64,000 bases of DNA, from NCBI RefSeq assembly GCF_932526225.1, contig NC_064036.1, positions 1,736,001 to 1,800,000 on the forward strand, written 5' to 3'. The notes below the pieces were generated by a model. It was not told the DNA's origin. It did not search any database and saw nothing but the letters and a program-made list of their open reading frames with translations. The first letter of the stretch is position 1; each line of letters begins with the position of its first letter. The position numbers and the translations under genes are program-made. Below are positions 49,600 through 60,605 of this stretch, in pieces. The DNA is from Nematostella vectensis. Lineage: Eukaryota; Cnidaria; Anthozoa; Actiniaria; Edwardsiidae.

Positions 49600-52224
49600 T
49601 TTTAAGGGTAAAGATTCATGTGCTGCTTCCATCTTTTCTCTAGTGGCAGAATGTTGAGTAAACGGTACCCCCGGAAAACGTAGTAGTGTTTCAGATGCTT
49701 CCAGGTCTTACGGCAATATAGTTGCTTTTGTAGCACGAAAGGTGGTTAGGGCTATCTCTTTTCCTCTCTTGTTTTCTCACGTTTAAGTTATTAAAAATAT
49801 CCGAGCTTTCGATTTTAACGGAGGCTTAGATTGTATGCGCCTGTTCACAAGGACACACCTGTTTCGTATGTGTTCCCCTGGGTTAGTCGGCACCGTGACC
49901 CACTGTCCACTGAAGAGGACCCTTGTGGGCCTGAGTCCCTTATTAATGAGGGTCTCCGAGTCCATGATGTGCTGACCGTAAAGCTGAATGGACCAGCCAT
50001 CCGCAGTGATCTCTATCTTGCCTCCCGCTTCCCGCCCGTCAATACAGCACCACGGTGGACCTGATAAGTAGTGGGAGATATTATAAATATGTACCCTCAC
50101 ATATTATAAATATGTACCCTCCCAAACCTTCACTTGTCAGCGTTGACGCAACATTGTTTTGGAACACATTTAGAAGTGTTAACGCAACACGGGAAGACAG
50201 AAATCCAGCATCAAATCAACATGTCTACCAATGATACGTCGCCGTTGTAATCGCCAGCTAAAATCGTCCAATTGATTACAATAGCAAAAAAACTTGGAAA
50301 GTCACAAAATGTGTCTAAATGTGGCGTATTTGGTACAAAGAAAACTTTCTTTGAATGGCGAGCTAACCATTCTATGTAACCTGCACAACACAGTTATTTG
50401 TCAGCTGCTTTGGCGTTATCCTAGTAGAGCTGCAGAAGCATCAATTCGTTGCCTGGTTCATAAAAAAATAGAGATTTGTCAAACTGTGAATGAATTATAG
50501 AACCTTGGTATTAGTTTATTATTTCGAGGTTTTATCATATGATTTGTTTTCCATGAAAACTAATCGGCAAAGGTTTGTCTGGCACTATTTTTTTTTAGAC
50601 CAATGGCTTAGTCCCCTGAATGCCGCTATTGGCGTCGCATTGTAAGTTTATCTCACTTACTAACATCCCTGAAGATATAGCCCCTGTCTGTGAACACTCT
50701 CTCCATACTCCTCAGCTTCTCATAATCCCTTGTGAGGAATGTGATGTCCGCATCTCTTTCCCAAGGCAGCACTTTACCCATTTTGACCGCACCTAAAAGT
50801 GTGCCCTCCTGAAGCTCACATACGATACTATTACTCTCGCACTGGGACATCAAAAACTTTACCGCGTCAGCTAGATTCTCTAGGCAGCACGGAGGAACGA
50901 GAAGTCCCTCCCTTACCGGACATTTGTCTGCCGTCCGGTGAATGACCCCACGTCGACACCCGTACCAACGGACCCGCCCGTCCAACTCCACAATCTTCCG
51001 AATAGAGTGCTTGTTTGCGAATGGCAGCAAGTCTGCGTCTGTTCTTTCCGGCGAACGTGTATGGAACATCGCATCCGGGCAACTGACTACTGTGGGACCG
51101 CGCCTTGTCGTGTGACTGAATTTCGATTTTACTCTTAGAAAAAGATCCCTGTAAACTCCGTTATTGAGTCTTGCATCTAAACTAAACTTTTTAAAAACAC
51201 CCGTCTTTGCCAAAAATGGCCCTGTTAAGTAATCACACACGAGACATTCTTTTAAAGATTTACTGTATCCGGCTCGTAATGAAAGTGTGTAGTTTTTCAA
51301 TTTCGTCTGCAGACAACCCGACGACCAATGCCCTTCAAGGTCACGTGTACTTCCTCCAGCAAATTGGAGCGATTTGTGCGCTGAGAGAACTCTGATAAGT
51401 CGCTCAAGTTTCACTCTTTTAAAATGTGTCACCCCTGTTGCCAAGAGAACATAAGGTGTATTTACTTGGTTCACTAATTTCCGCAAAGTTTCCCCTTTGG
51501 AGGTCTGATGCGCTTGAATGATTTCAATACTTGTTGACCATTCTTTACTTACATTGTTTACATTTATTTTGCTGTTGTTTAGTAAAACAAAAGCTTTTAT
51601 ACCAGGGTATTCCTGGTATAAGTTTTCAAAAAAACTAGACAGATATTTGTGGTAAGATTTCTCGTCTGCAATTTTTTCGCCTTCTGGTGTTTTTCTAGCT
51701 ACAAGCAAATCATCAAATATTAACGTGACCAGTCCACTCACTGAACGTCTTGATTTGATCGTTGTGCAATTTGTTACTTCAAACCCTTTGCGGTAGAATG
51801 GATAGCCATAAGTTGACCCACGAAATACTTCTGGGCAAAAAAACCCTGTCTGAGTACTACTTTCCGTCGTAACTTCACCTCTCTCCAAGCGAGTTGGTTT
51901 TCTCGTTTTGTTGACTTTCGTGAGTACTTCTATTTCTAGGAGTAGTTTCTGTAGGTTATTGTAGTGCGATTCTATTTTTCTAACCATATCTGGATCTCGT
52001 CCTACCGTCATGCGAATAAAGATGAGATCCTTAGTAAGTCGTCTTAGCCCTCTGATCACTGCCTCGTTGTCACTGCACAAAGGTTTGTCACGTACCCGCT
52101 CGAGAAGGGAGTTCTTCATTTGTTCCCTGCGAATAGCGACCATTAATTGACTTATCCTTAACAGCACATAGCAAGAAATTAGAAATACCAATGTGGTTTT
52201 CGCCCGGTAGTAAAATCTTCCCAT
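48985..52224 (-). CDS. Fukutin-related/LicD-family phosphotransferase-like protein
   Basis: FKRP transfers ribitol-phosphate from CDP-ribitol onto alpha-dystroglycan glycans in the Golgi; this relative probably does a similar transfer, but its substrate is unknown. Three exons, minus strand: 50661-52224, 49859-50060, 48985-49159; 646 residues, longer than human FKRP (495). A short N-terminal tail plus membrane anchor (TTLVFLISCYVLLRI, about residues 10-24) gives type II topology. A stem or glycosyltransferase-like region follows. Then comes the FKRP-type cysteine set (WYGCRRG, ADKCPVR, PPCCL) and the LicD core GTLLGAVKMGKVLPWERDAD, whose DxD is D491/D493. The C-terminal region is encoded by the two small exons. 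It converges on USP39. The start is the first ATG, placed just before the anchor. Subfamily assignment beyond FKRP-like is uncertain. Confidence 0.85.
49520..49600. repeat. TA dinucleotide microsatellite
   Basis: Nearly pure (TA)n of about 75 bp in the intron between exons 2 and 3 of the fukutin-related gene. Confidence 0.97.
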
Positions 52225-55200
52225 TTTTCACAGAAATATCAATTCTCCTTTGTATTTCCCAATTCCTGGGATATCTCCCAAAAAAACGTCTCTTTGTTCA
52301 ACGTGTCATTCATTAACTCTTTCGACTTCCTCTTTCCTTCGCTCTGCCTATCCCAGCTGTGTTTGAACGGCTGACATTTTTGGTTCGTTCTCACGATTCT
52401 CGCCATGTTGACTCGGAGACACGACCACACGCCGTGCTTGGTGTAAACATCATTATGTTTCGGCTAAAGAGCATAAATATTCGGCTATAAATATTTATTA
52501 TGTTTCGGGAATTAACCAAGAACAACAAAACAAGGTGGGTACCATGAATAAACCGTGCTAGGGCCATAATGATTAGGAGCCCCTGTTGATATAACGCGAT
52601 TATGATCTTTCGCCATCAAGAGGTCAAAAGAACCAACAGGAGTTCAAGAGAGACTTCCAGTAAACATGTGCGGGCACAGGGAACCCAAGCTCACAGTTTG
52701 TGTTTTTTGGGGGATTTGAAAGGATTTCACAATAAAAAGACACGAGACTCACCGAGCTGTAAGAAGTGATTATTTACATCCCCTCTTTGAAGTTTTTTTT
52801 TTAAAATCACGAGAGAATATTTATATCTGCACATACCCGTCAGTAAATCATCTATATATAGCGAATGGAATATAGGCAAGAACAGATATGAAAAAAATAT
52901 ATATAAGGCCATAAAAATACTGATTAGAAAAAAAAAAAGGTAGAGCCGATTGCCCGAGGATCGAACCTTTATAGATCAGATGAAACGAGAGCAAAACATA
53001 GACCATACTTCCAGGCATACGCTGAAACGCCGTATGGCAGCTGAAGCTTTACGGCTAGGCTGAAGATTTCGGCCCCAGCACCGCTAATCCAGCGAACTGT
53101 ACAACACAAAGGAACCTGAGGTACCCGCGCATTAATGGGGAGGCAATAACCAGGATTCCAGGCCTGTCTTTATCGGTTACGCACAGCTCGCTGAGATGTA
53201 GACTGAAAAATATCGGGGTCTTTTTCACGCTTGTGTCTCTTGGGAATTAGCGTGTTGCTATAGAAGTGTGCTAAATTCGTCATCATGCACACTGTGATGT
53301 GACTTTTGTTCTCGTGTGCTAAGTCGCGCACGTGCATATCTTTTATGCCGAGAAACAAGAAAAGTAAACTGAAATTTGATGGAATTTTTGCGATGGTTCT
53401 TGTGCTTTTCTTAAACAAAAGTTGGAATAATTAGGCGTTCACATTCTTGGCAAAATTCTTGACATGGCAAATGCCATAATCACGCTCAGAAATTGGTATT
53501 ACTACGATTCATGGAGAACCGGGGGAAATGAATTTGAAAAATAAATAAAACAATATACAAATATGCATAGAATTCCTTAGAATCCAGATTTTTTACCACA
53601 ACTCACTCATGCTCGAAACACTGTTGGTCTCAGGAGTATTCCCTTTTATTTATTGATCGCGATGGCTGCAGTATCGATGTTGTTAACAGTTTGAGTGCTA
53701 GTATCTGTACTAGGGTGGGGAGAAGTTACCCTGCTAGCTAGTAAAAAAAGCTTTCTTCCAGTCTGTTTCTATCAGTTCACTTATCCGTGAAATTAAATAA
53801 ATAATGATTAAACACAATATCACAAGCTCTACTGTTTTTGTTATTATTATTTTTTTGCAATCAGTGTAAAAAAATATTTACATCTTTATCACTTTCTACA
53901 GTAGCCTTGGTCTGCTCGCCTGAGCCCATCGTCTAAAGCTCAGCGGTCTCCCCTTTGAACGTTAGGATCTCGGCAAAATGGCGGCCAAAATGCATGTGCC
54001 CTGATAAGCCATATAAAAGGTCATATTTGTAGAATATTCCGGCTATATCTTCAATTATCCCAAGGTAATTACTTCTTTAACGCCATGATCTATTGTTGTA
54101 TTCATTTTGCTGGGTTCACGCTCCGTTTCTAAGCCTGTATAATGTTTATTGACCAAGCTAGTTCGGCAGAATTTGTTTGCATTTTCCTTGTATTTAACTT
54201 ACTGGCTCGTTCTATAGAAATCGAGGTGTGGAGTCTCATTGTAACTCTTTGTGGACGGGTATTCTGCAGTTGCTCCGCTAGTTCTACTCATCGATCCCCA
54301 TGAAATGATCCTTGCTGCATAAAGCATCCAAATAATAGATTTTCTGCTTTTTCAAAAGAAATTGATGGAGTTAAGGGTGTTGGGAGATTTCTCGTTACTT
54401 GGCGATTCGGTTGTTAGGCGCGAGCACGATCATCTGGGAACTTCACACTTTTAGGCGGGTAAATCAATTGGCGGAGAACAATTTACGTACAGGCAACATT
54501 CCTAGCTTCGAAAACAAACGCCGAAACTTGCGAGAAAAACGTAATAAAATAACAAACTTACTGTAAAACAAAAAAGGCGAGCATAATTTTTCACCTAGGG
54601 CACCTACTTAGCGACCTGAAGTGCTGGTTTGAGCAAGAAAAGAGTTGTTTCAATGCATATTTCATGTTAAAAAGCGAAAGAATATTTAAATTTTGATAAC
54701 TAAATTCTTTCACAACCTTCGCATTTGTAACCAGGCTTTATCGAAATACTTAATTGCGCATGCGTGGATAATTCTACTTCCGGTTTGTGTTTCCAACTCT
54801 ATAATCTTTGAGAAGAATGGACTGTTGCAATTTTTTTTAGGCAAAGAATATTCACCTAGTTGCTGTCTACAAAACTACTTATCGATTTTTATTTTATTTT
54901 AAAAGTTAAAGAGATTATTAAGATAAGAGTGGAAAAATAAAAATTTAAATTGTGTGAAAATTTTATTATTTGAAAGAATAAAAAATGCATACGTAACTTT
55001 GAACTTTACTAACATAGATATTCAGGCTTTATAAGTAGTCATTTATTTATGATTAAAAATTTATTTTTTGGAGAGGGTTTGACTACAGTATGACTCTGTC
55101 CAGATAGATATTGCAGTTCCTTTGATGCGGAAAAGTCACAATTATTGTCACTCATCTGGAAGGCAATGTAATTATACAGTCAGTCAAACAGTCTGCATGC

Positions 55201-56336
55201 ATTTTTATAAGTTGCCCTGCTTAATTTTTGTCCGTACAATAAGTTACTTGTTTTCATATTTCTTTTGTCACATAAGCAAAATGGATTTAATATTAACGTT
55301 GAGACTGGCAAGAATGAAATGAAAATATACAGATAACAAAAATCAGATGAGGCTTGAAAGAACACAGAACATAAGCCAAGAAATTCTTTAAAATCGATGT
55401 TACAAAAAATATAAAAATCATAATGCATGTATTAGAATAGCTAGCATTATGTTACTCATGTTTGATAAATTAGGGAGGCTGGTTGAAATCAAGTTATTTT
55501 AGTTTTTTGGTAAGTGTTAGAGCAAAGATAGACCACTGCAGTATTCAGGGAGAAACAGTGAGAAAAAAACATTGAAGGACGCATTTGGGTTGCAGACCTT
55601 GCTGTGCCTGTGTGCTTCTGTGAAAGCCATCTTTTGATAAATGTTTTTGTATCTCAGCTTTTTGAAGTTTTGTTCTTTTTAAAATTACTTTAGCTTTATT
55701 TTAATTTCTTGATAGACCCTGTGAATAAGTCTATCCCTTTTCGAATTGTCCTTGCTGGTTTCATTATGTTTGCATAATCGCTGTTTTCAGAACCTGGTAG
55801 ATTTATTTAAGTTGGAGTTTCAGTTTCACAGTTACTGTACATGTAGTTTGGGTTAGGCATGCTTTTTGCTGTGCAGAGAGTCTGCCAGAACCAGTTAGCT
55901 TTTTATTTTTCTAACTGCTCTGTGTTGTACTTTAGATGGGTGAACATACTTATTGACATGACATAAAAAAGTATGGACAGTACTGATGTTTTCACATACC
56001 TTCAAGGCCCTCCACCAATCACCATTATAAGTAGAATACTCAACAATTATCGTGAATTAGTGCTATGTATAAAAGCAAACATGTACTGGCCTCATTTTAA
56101 AGTTCCGACTTCAGCTTGATATACTTCTCATGTCTTTATTTCAAGTACAGTATTAAAGTACAAAAAGTTGACAATAAACCATTTACATGTGTATGGAACT
56201 TTCTAGATCAAGGTAGCATGATTAACAATTTCTTCTTCTGTGTAAGCAATAAATATATTTCCAATTTAAAGCAATTACTAAACTAAGGATTCAGCTGCAA
56301 ATGAATTATTTTTAATCAGAAATCTTTTTTTCCTAG
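52225..56336. other. Intergenic region before the zinc-finger gene
   Basis: About 4.1 kb with no convincing coding exon. The part near 52225-52450 is the promoter side of the fukutin-related gene. The zinc-finger ATG at 56337 directly follows TTTTTTTCCTAG, a strong splice acceptor, so at least one untranslated first exon of that gene should lie in this region. The GC-richer patch at 53880-54010 is a candidate, but I cannot fix its donor. Much of 54650-55450 is AT-rich and featureless. Confidence 0.5.
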
Positions 56337-59300
56337 ATGGAAACTGGAGAGAGTACAGTTGTGTTCTTCTATGATGCTATATCACCTGAGGACAGCAATG
56401 TTGTTTCACAGTCCCTTGAAGTCATTGAGGAGGGAAGGCCCCAGTCAGCAGCTTTGACGACTCTGAATCTGTCAGATCTTCTGGAAGCTGCTTGTGTGTC
56501 TGCAACTTCTAATAGCACAGCTCAAACCACAGATACACAGACCATAGTTACAGAGGCACACTCTTTCACAAAAGGTTTTCAGGATGATCACCATACCGAT
56601 GACCACCTTTACTCGACAAGACAAACAGCAGATGCTGAAGAAGACCTTTCAATTATGAACTGCAGCGTTGAAGGAGCAGCTGATGAGGATAAAGATGATA
56701 CTGATGATGAAGATAATTCGATTATAGACTGCAATGGAGAAGATGATGACGATGATAGCGTTGCACCCATGTCAGATTCTCACCTTCCAATCATGGGTCT
56801 TGTGCAGGTGTCCTCGCACAGCCCTGGCTTTCTCAAGACAGGTGGGGTCTACAAGTGCCCCCTTTGTGTTACAGTGTGTGAGAATGAGCTTATTCTTCAA
56901 GAGCACATTAAGATGCACAAGAGGAAAAACAAGCACTACTGTAATTATTGTGCTGAAGTGTTTGCTGCCAAAGCTAGACTACAAGAGCATGTCAAAAGCA
57001 TGCACCCATACACTTGTATACAATGCCAGGTGACATTCAGCACTGAATTAGAGTATACAGTACACAAGAATGATTGTAATTCGCATTACAGTTGTGATGA
57101 GTGTGGAAAGGTTTATAAAACCGCAAAACTGCTTAGAAACCACGCTAAAATTCACAATAAACAGCGTTTTCCATGCCCACAATGCGATAAGGTGTTCAGT
57201 TCAAAGGGATTCTTAGCCAAGCATGAGGTCATTCACTCAGATCAAAGACCACATGTTTGTATGGAATGCGGTAAGAACTTTAAAATGGCCTGTCAGTTGG
57301 CCATGCATTCAAAGAAACATACAAATGCTGATCACATCCACGAGTGTTCCACATGTCAGAAAACCTTCGAAGGCAAATTGTCACTTATTAGCCATATAAA
57401 GTCAGAACATCCTGAGTTCTCATCTGCCCCAGAGCCAGTAGACGGTACTGTGGGTCACTCATGCCCCACATGTGATCGGGTCTTCCAGACAAATGCTAAC
57501 CTTGAGCGGCACCAAGCCAGCCATTCTGAGGAGAGACCATACACATGCAGCCAATGTGACAAAGCGTTCAAAGCCCCCCACTACCTGGCACTCCACATGA
57601 AGTCTCACTCTATGGCAAATGTTACATTCGTGTGTTCTGTCTGCGACAAGGAGTTCCGCTCAAAGACGGCCCTTATTAACCACCAAGTGAAGCACCTTGA
57701 TGAGAGACCATTCACGTGTAGTGAGTGCGGACAGGCCTTTAAGAGGTTCAATGATATGAATATTCACCTGAAAACCCACACCTCGGGGGATGCATTCAAA
57801 TGCAACACGTGTGATAAAAGATTTTGTAGCGCTGTTAACCTTAACCGCCACATGTTGTGTCATAACCAAGAAAGACCCTACGCTTGTGATGACTGCGACA
57901 GAGCCTTTAAAAGACCGAGAGACTTAGAGACCCATTCAAAAGCACAACACGCCAATGTGGACAAAATGACTCATTCTGCCAATGAAGATACGCCACGTTC
58001 AAACGCAGAAATACCCGCCCCTTCACCTGCTAAGAAGCCAAGGAAAGCGCACACGAAGCCCAAAATAGAAGTGTTCAAGTGTACCATGTGTGGTAGTGTT
58101 TCACAATCGGCCGCGTCTCTTTGCAGACATCTGAAATCCCACCCTGGGGATCCCATCTATGAGTGTACTCACTGTGATAGGAAGTTCGCTCACGAGTTTT
58201 TGCTGACCCGGCACCAGTTGAACCATTCCGCCAATAAGCCACTCCGTTGTGATCGATGTTCTAAGGTCTTTGAAACCATTGAGCAGCTTCAAGAACACAG
58301 GACAACTCACCGCTCTCTGAAACAAAATGTTTGCCCCCACTGCGGTAAAGGATTCCTTACCTATTCCAAGATGATGAGACATGTCGTGGTCCACTCTGAC
58401 TTAAGGCCACATAAATGCCCTCAGTGCAGTGCAGCATTCAAGATAAAAGATCAGTTGGCGCGTCACGCTAAAGTTCACACCCGCGAGAAACAGACATTCA
58501 CTTGTGAGGAATGTGATAAAGTGTTTGAAATGGCTTGTGGCTATCGTACCCATATGAGGTTCCATTCCAACACAATGACGAAATCCTTGAAGTGTAGTCA
58601 CTGTGATGAAATGTTTCCTACACGTGCAAATCTTATTGCACACCACAAAGAGGTCCAGGCCAAGGGCAATTTCAAGTGTGAACAATGCGATAAGAGTTTA
58701 TTATCTCAGTATTACTTGAAAAGGCATTTATTGACCCATACCAGATCGCCTTCTTGCGCCTCGTGCAAGGAGACTTTCGATTCCAAAGAGAATTTGGATG
58801 CGCATGTGAACGCAGGATGCCCTAAAAAGAAACCACAAGAAACTTACACTTGTGAAGTTTGCGATAAAGGTTTCTCTAGAGTGAGTAGCTATAAGACGCA
58901 CTTTAGGTATCATTCCAAAGACACCTTGACATTTAAGTGTAGCCATTGCAACGAAACATTCTCAAATCGTCAAAGTCTAATTGAGCACCATAGGGAGGTA
59001 ACAGCGGAAGGCGATTTCAAGTGTGACGTCTGCGAAAAATGTTTCATCACGAAGGCCCATTTGAAAACGCATAAAGTGGTACACACAAGGCAACCGCGTT
59101 GTTCCAGTTGCAAAGAGACTTTCGATTCCAAGGAGAACCTGAAACAACACTCTAGTGCTGGATGCCCTGAAAAGAGTTCACAGGAGAAAGAGGCGTACAC
59201 TTGTCAAGTTTGCGATAAAGTGTTCTCTAGGGTGAGTAGCTATAAGACGCACTTTAGGTATCATTCCAAAAACTCCTTGACATTCAAGTGTAGTCATTGC

Positions 59301-60605
59301 AACGAAACATTCTCAAATCGTCAAAGTCTAATTAAGCACCAGAGGGAGGTAACAGCGGAAGGTGATTTCAAGTGTGACGTCTGCGAAAAATGTTTCATCA
59401 CGAAGGCCCATTTGAAAACGCATAAAGTGGTACACACAAGGCAACCGCGTTGTTCCAGTTGCAAAGAGACTTTCGATTCCAAGGAGAACCTGAAACAACA
59501 CTCTAGTGCTGGATGCCCTGAAAAGAGTTCACAGAAGGAAGAGGCGTACACTTGTCAAGTTTGCGATAAAGTGTTCTCTAGAGTGAGTAGCTATAAGACG
59601 CACGTTCGGTTTCATTCCAAGGACACAACTGGCTGGAAGTGCCATCACTGCGATGAATTCTTCTCGACACATGTGTATCTTGTCGAGCACCAAGAGAGTG
59701 TTTTGGGCGAGAGAGAGTTCACCTGCGAAGTTTGCGACAAGAGTTTACTCACTCGAGCCCATCTAAAGAGACACACGATGAACCATAAAAAGTCGCCCTC
59801 TTGCAGCTCATGCAAAGAGACCTTTTGCTCGGAAGGAGAGCTAAAAGAGCATTTGAGTAACAGATGTGAAAGCCTTAAGTGCAAGATCTGTGATAAGTCG
59901 TTCTCTCACATTGGCGCTCTCAAAGCCCATGCAAAGACACACGGCAAGAGTGTAGGAGAAAATACAGTTTGTGTCACGTGTAGTCAAGTGTTCTCATCTC
60001 TCCAAGAGTATCAGGAACACGCGAGATCTCATCAGACACAGTCTTCATTTGAGTGCACTGAATGTGGCAAGTTATTCTCCCGGAACAAGGCACTGAAGAG
60101 ACACCGTCTTGTGCACACCTCTGGAAGCAAATTCTCGTGCGCCATTTGTAACAAAGCATTCAAAACTAAGCACCACATGGAAAGGCATTCCAAGATCCAT
60201 AGTCGCGACATTGAAGGTATCGCTTGTCCCAGATGCGAAAAGTCTTTCCGGTCCGAGGCACAGCTGAAAAGGCATTTATCAGAGCATAAGGATTATGGAA
60301 GCAAGTCGCGCCCAAGATCGCCAAGGAAGATTGGACAGACCGGATCCGTGGCACGTGACAAAAGAGCCGCGAATCCAGTCTCCTCAAGGTCACGTTTACC
60401 TGTAGAATCACAAAAGAGCTTGGAACCGAAGTCACGTGTCACAACTGACGTCAAGTCGATTGCTCAAGCCACATTAAGGTCACGTGGTAGCGCGTCATGT
60501 GGTACCAGCAATTTAACGCAAGGGAAGTTCCGGTGTGACGGGTGTAGGAAGACGTTTTCCTCATCAAGGGATCTGCGCATCCACAGACGAGAACACGCAA
60601 AATAG
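56337..60605 (+). CDS. Poly-C2H2 zinc-finger protein, 1,422 residues
   Basis: Probably a nuclear DNA-binding regulator; orthologue not recognised. The whole coding region is one exon, starting right after a splice acceptor, ending at TAG 60603. The first 165 residues are finger-free and acidic, with runs such as DEDKDDTDDED and EDDDDD, and no KRAB, SCAN or BTB domain. About 40 finger-like units follow, from CPLCVTVCENELILQEH to a last isolated finger CDGCRKTFSSSRDLRIHRREH at the extreme C-terminus. A roughly 75-residue basic, finger-free spacer precedes that last finger. Linkers are mostly not the TGEKP type. Fingers 19-34 form four repeats of a four-finger module in which the second finger lacks a standard final His pair and the fourth is C2HC-like (CSSCKETFDSKENLKQH...C). 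The 5' untranslated exon lies upstream, unidentified. Confidence 0.93.
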   Translation: METGESTVVFFYDAISPEDSNVVSQSLEVIEEGRPQSAALTTLNLSDLLEAACVSATSNSTAQTTDTQTIVTEAHSFTKGFQDDHHTDDHLYSTRQTADAEEDLSIMNCSVEGAADEDKDDTDDEDNSIIDCNGEDDDDDSVAPMSDSHLPIMGLVQVSSHSPGFLKTGGVYKCPLCVTVCENELILQEHIKMHKRKNKHYCNYCAEVFAAKARLQEHVKSMHPYTCIQCQVTFSTELEYTVHKNDCNSHYSCDECGKVYKTAKLLRNHAKIHNKQRFPCPQCDKVFSSKGFLAKHEVIHSDQRPHVCMECGKNFKMACQLAMHSKKHTNADHIHECSTCQKTFEGKLSLISHIKSEHPEFSSAPEPVDGTVGHSCPTCDRVFQTNANLERHQASHSEERPYTCSQCDKAFKAPHYLALHMKSHSMANVTFVCSVCDKEFRSKTALINHQVKHLDERPFTCSECGQAFKRFNDMNIHLKTHTSGDAFKCNTCDKRFCSAVNLNRHMLCHNQERPYACDDCDRAFKRPRDLETHSKAQHANVDKMTHSANEDTPRSNAEIPAPSPAKKPRKAHTKPKIEVFKCTMCGSVSQSAASLCRHLKSHPGDPIYECTHCDRKFAHEFLLTRHQLNHSANKPLRCDRCSKVFETIEQLQEHRTTHRSLKQNVCPHCGKGFLTYSKMMRHVVVHSDLRPHKCPQCSAAFKIKDQLARHAKVHTREKQTFTCEECDKVFEMACGYRTHMRFHSNTMTKSLKCSHCDEMFPTRANLIAHHKEVQAKGNFKCEQCDKSLLSQYYLKRHLLTHTRSPSCASCKETFDSKENLDAHVNAGCPKKKPQETYTCEVCDKGFSRVSSYKTHFRYHSKDTLTFKCSHCNETFSNRQSLIEHHREVTAEGDFKCDVCEKCFITKAHLKTHKVVHTRQPRCSSCKETFDSKENLKQHSSAGCPEKSSQEKEAYTCQVCDKVFSRVSSYKTHFRYHSKNSLTFKCSHCNETFSNRQSLIKHQREVTAEGDFKCDVCEKCFITKAHLKTHKVVHTRQPRCSSCKETFDSKENLKQHSSAGCPEKSSQKEEAYTCQVCDKVFSRVSSYKTHVRFHSKDTTGWKCHHCDEFFSTHVYLVEHQESVLGEREFTCEVCDKSLLTRAHLKRHTMNHKKSPSCSSCKETFCSEGELKEHLSNRCESLKCKICDKSFSHIGALKAHAKTHGKSVGENTVCVTCSQVFSSLQEYQEHARSHQTQSSFECTECGKLFSRNKALKRHRLVHTSGSKFSCAICNKAFKTKHHMERHSKIHSRDIEGIACPRCEKSFRSEAQLKRHLSEHKDYGSKSRPRSPRKIGQTGSVARDKRAANPVSSRSRLPVESQKSLEPKSRVTTDVKSIAQATLRSRGSASCGTSNLTQGKFRCDGCRKTFSSSRDLRIHRREHAK
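58498..59875 (+). repeat. Four tandem four-finger modules inside the zinc-finger gene
   Basis: Modules of about 117 codons begin near 58498, 58846, 59197 and 59548. The second and third (58846-59196 and 59197-59547) differ at only a few bases over 351 bp, whereas the first and fourth are clearly diverged. This indicates a recent duplication on top of an older one, with the reading frame preserved. Confidence 0.9.

Noticed and set aside
52945..53020. tRNA-like sequence on the minus strand (GGTTCGATCC with a possible acceptor pairing)
   Set aside because: A 7-bp acceptor can be drawn, but the spacing is too short, there is no A-box and no clear anticodon arm.
57660..60435. Minus-strand frames under the zinc-finger gene
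   Set aside because: Shadows of the long, domain-rich plus-strand frame; repeated ones reflect the module duplication.
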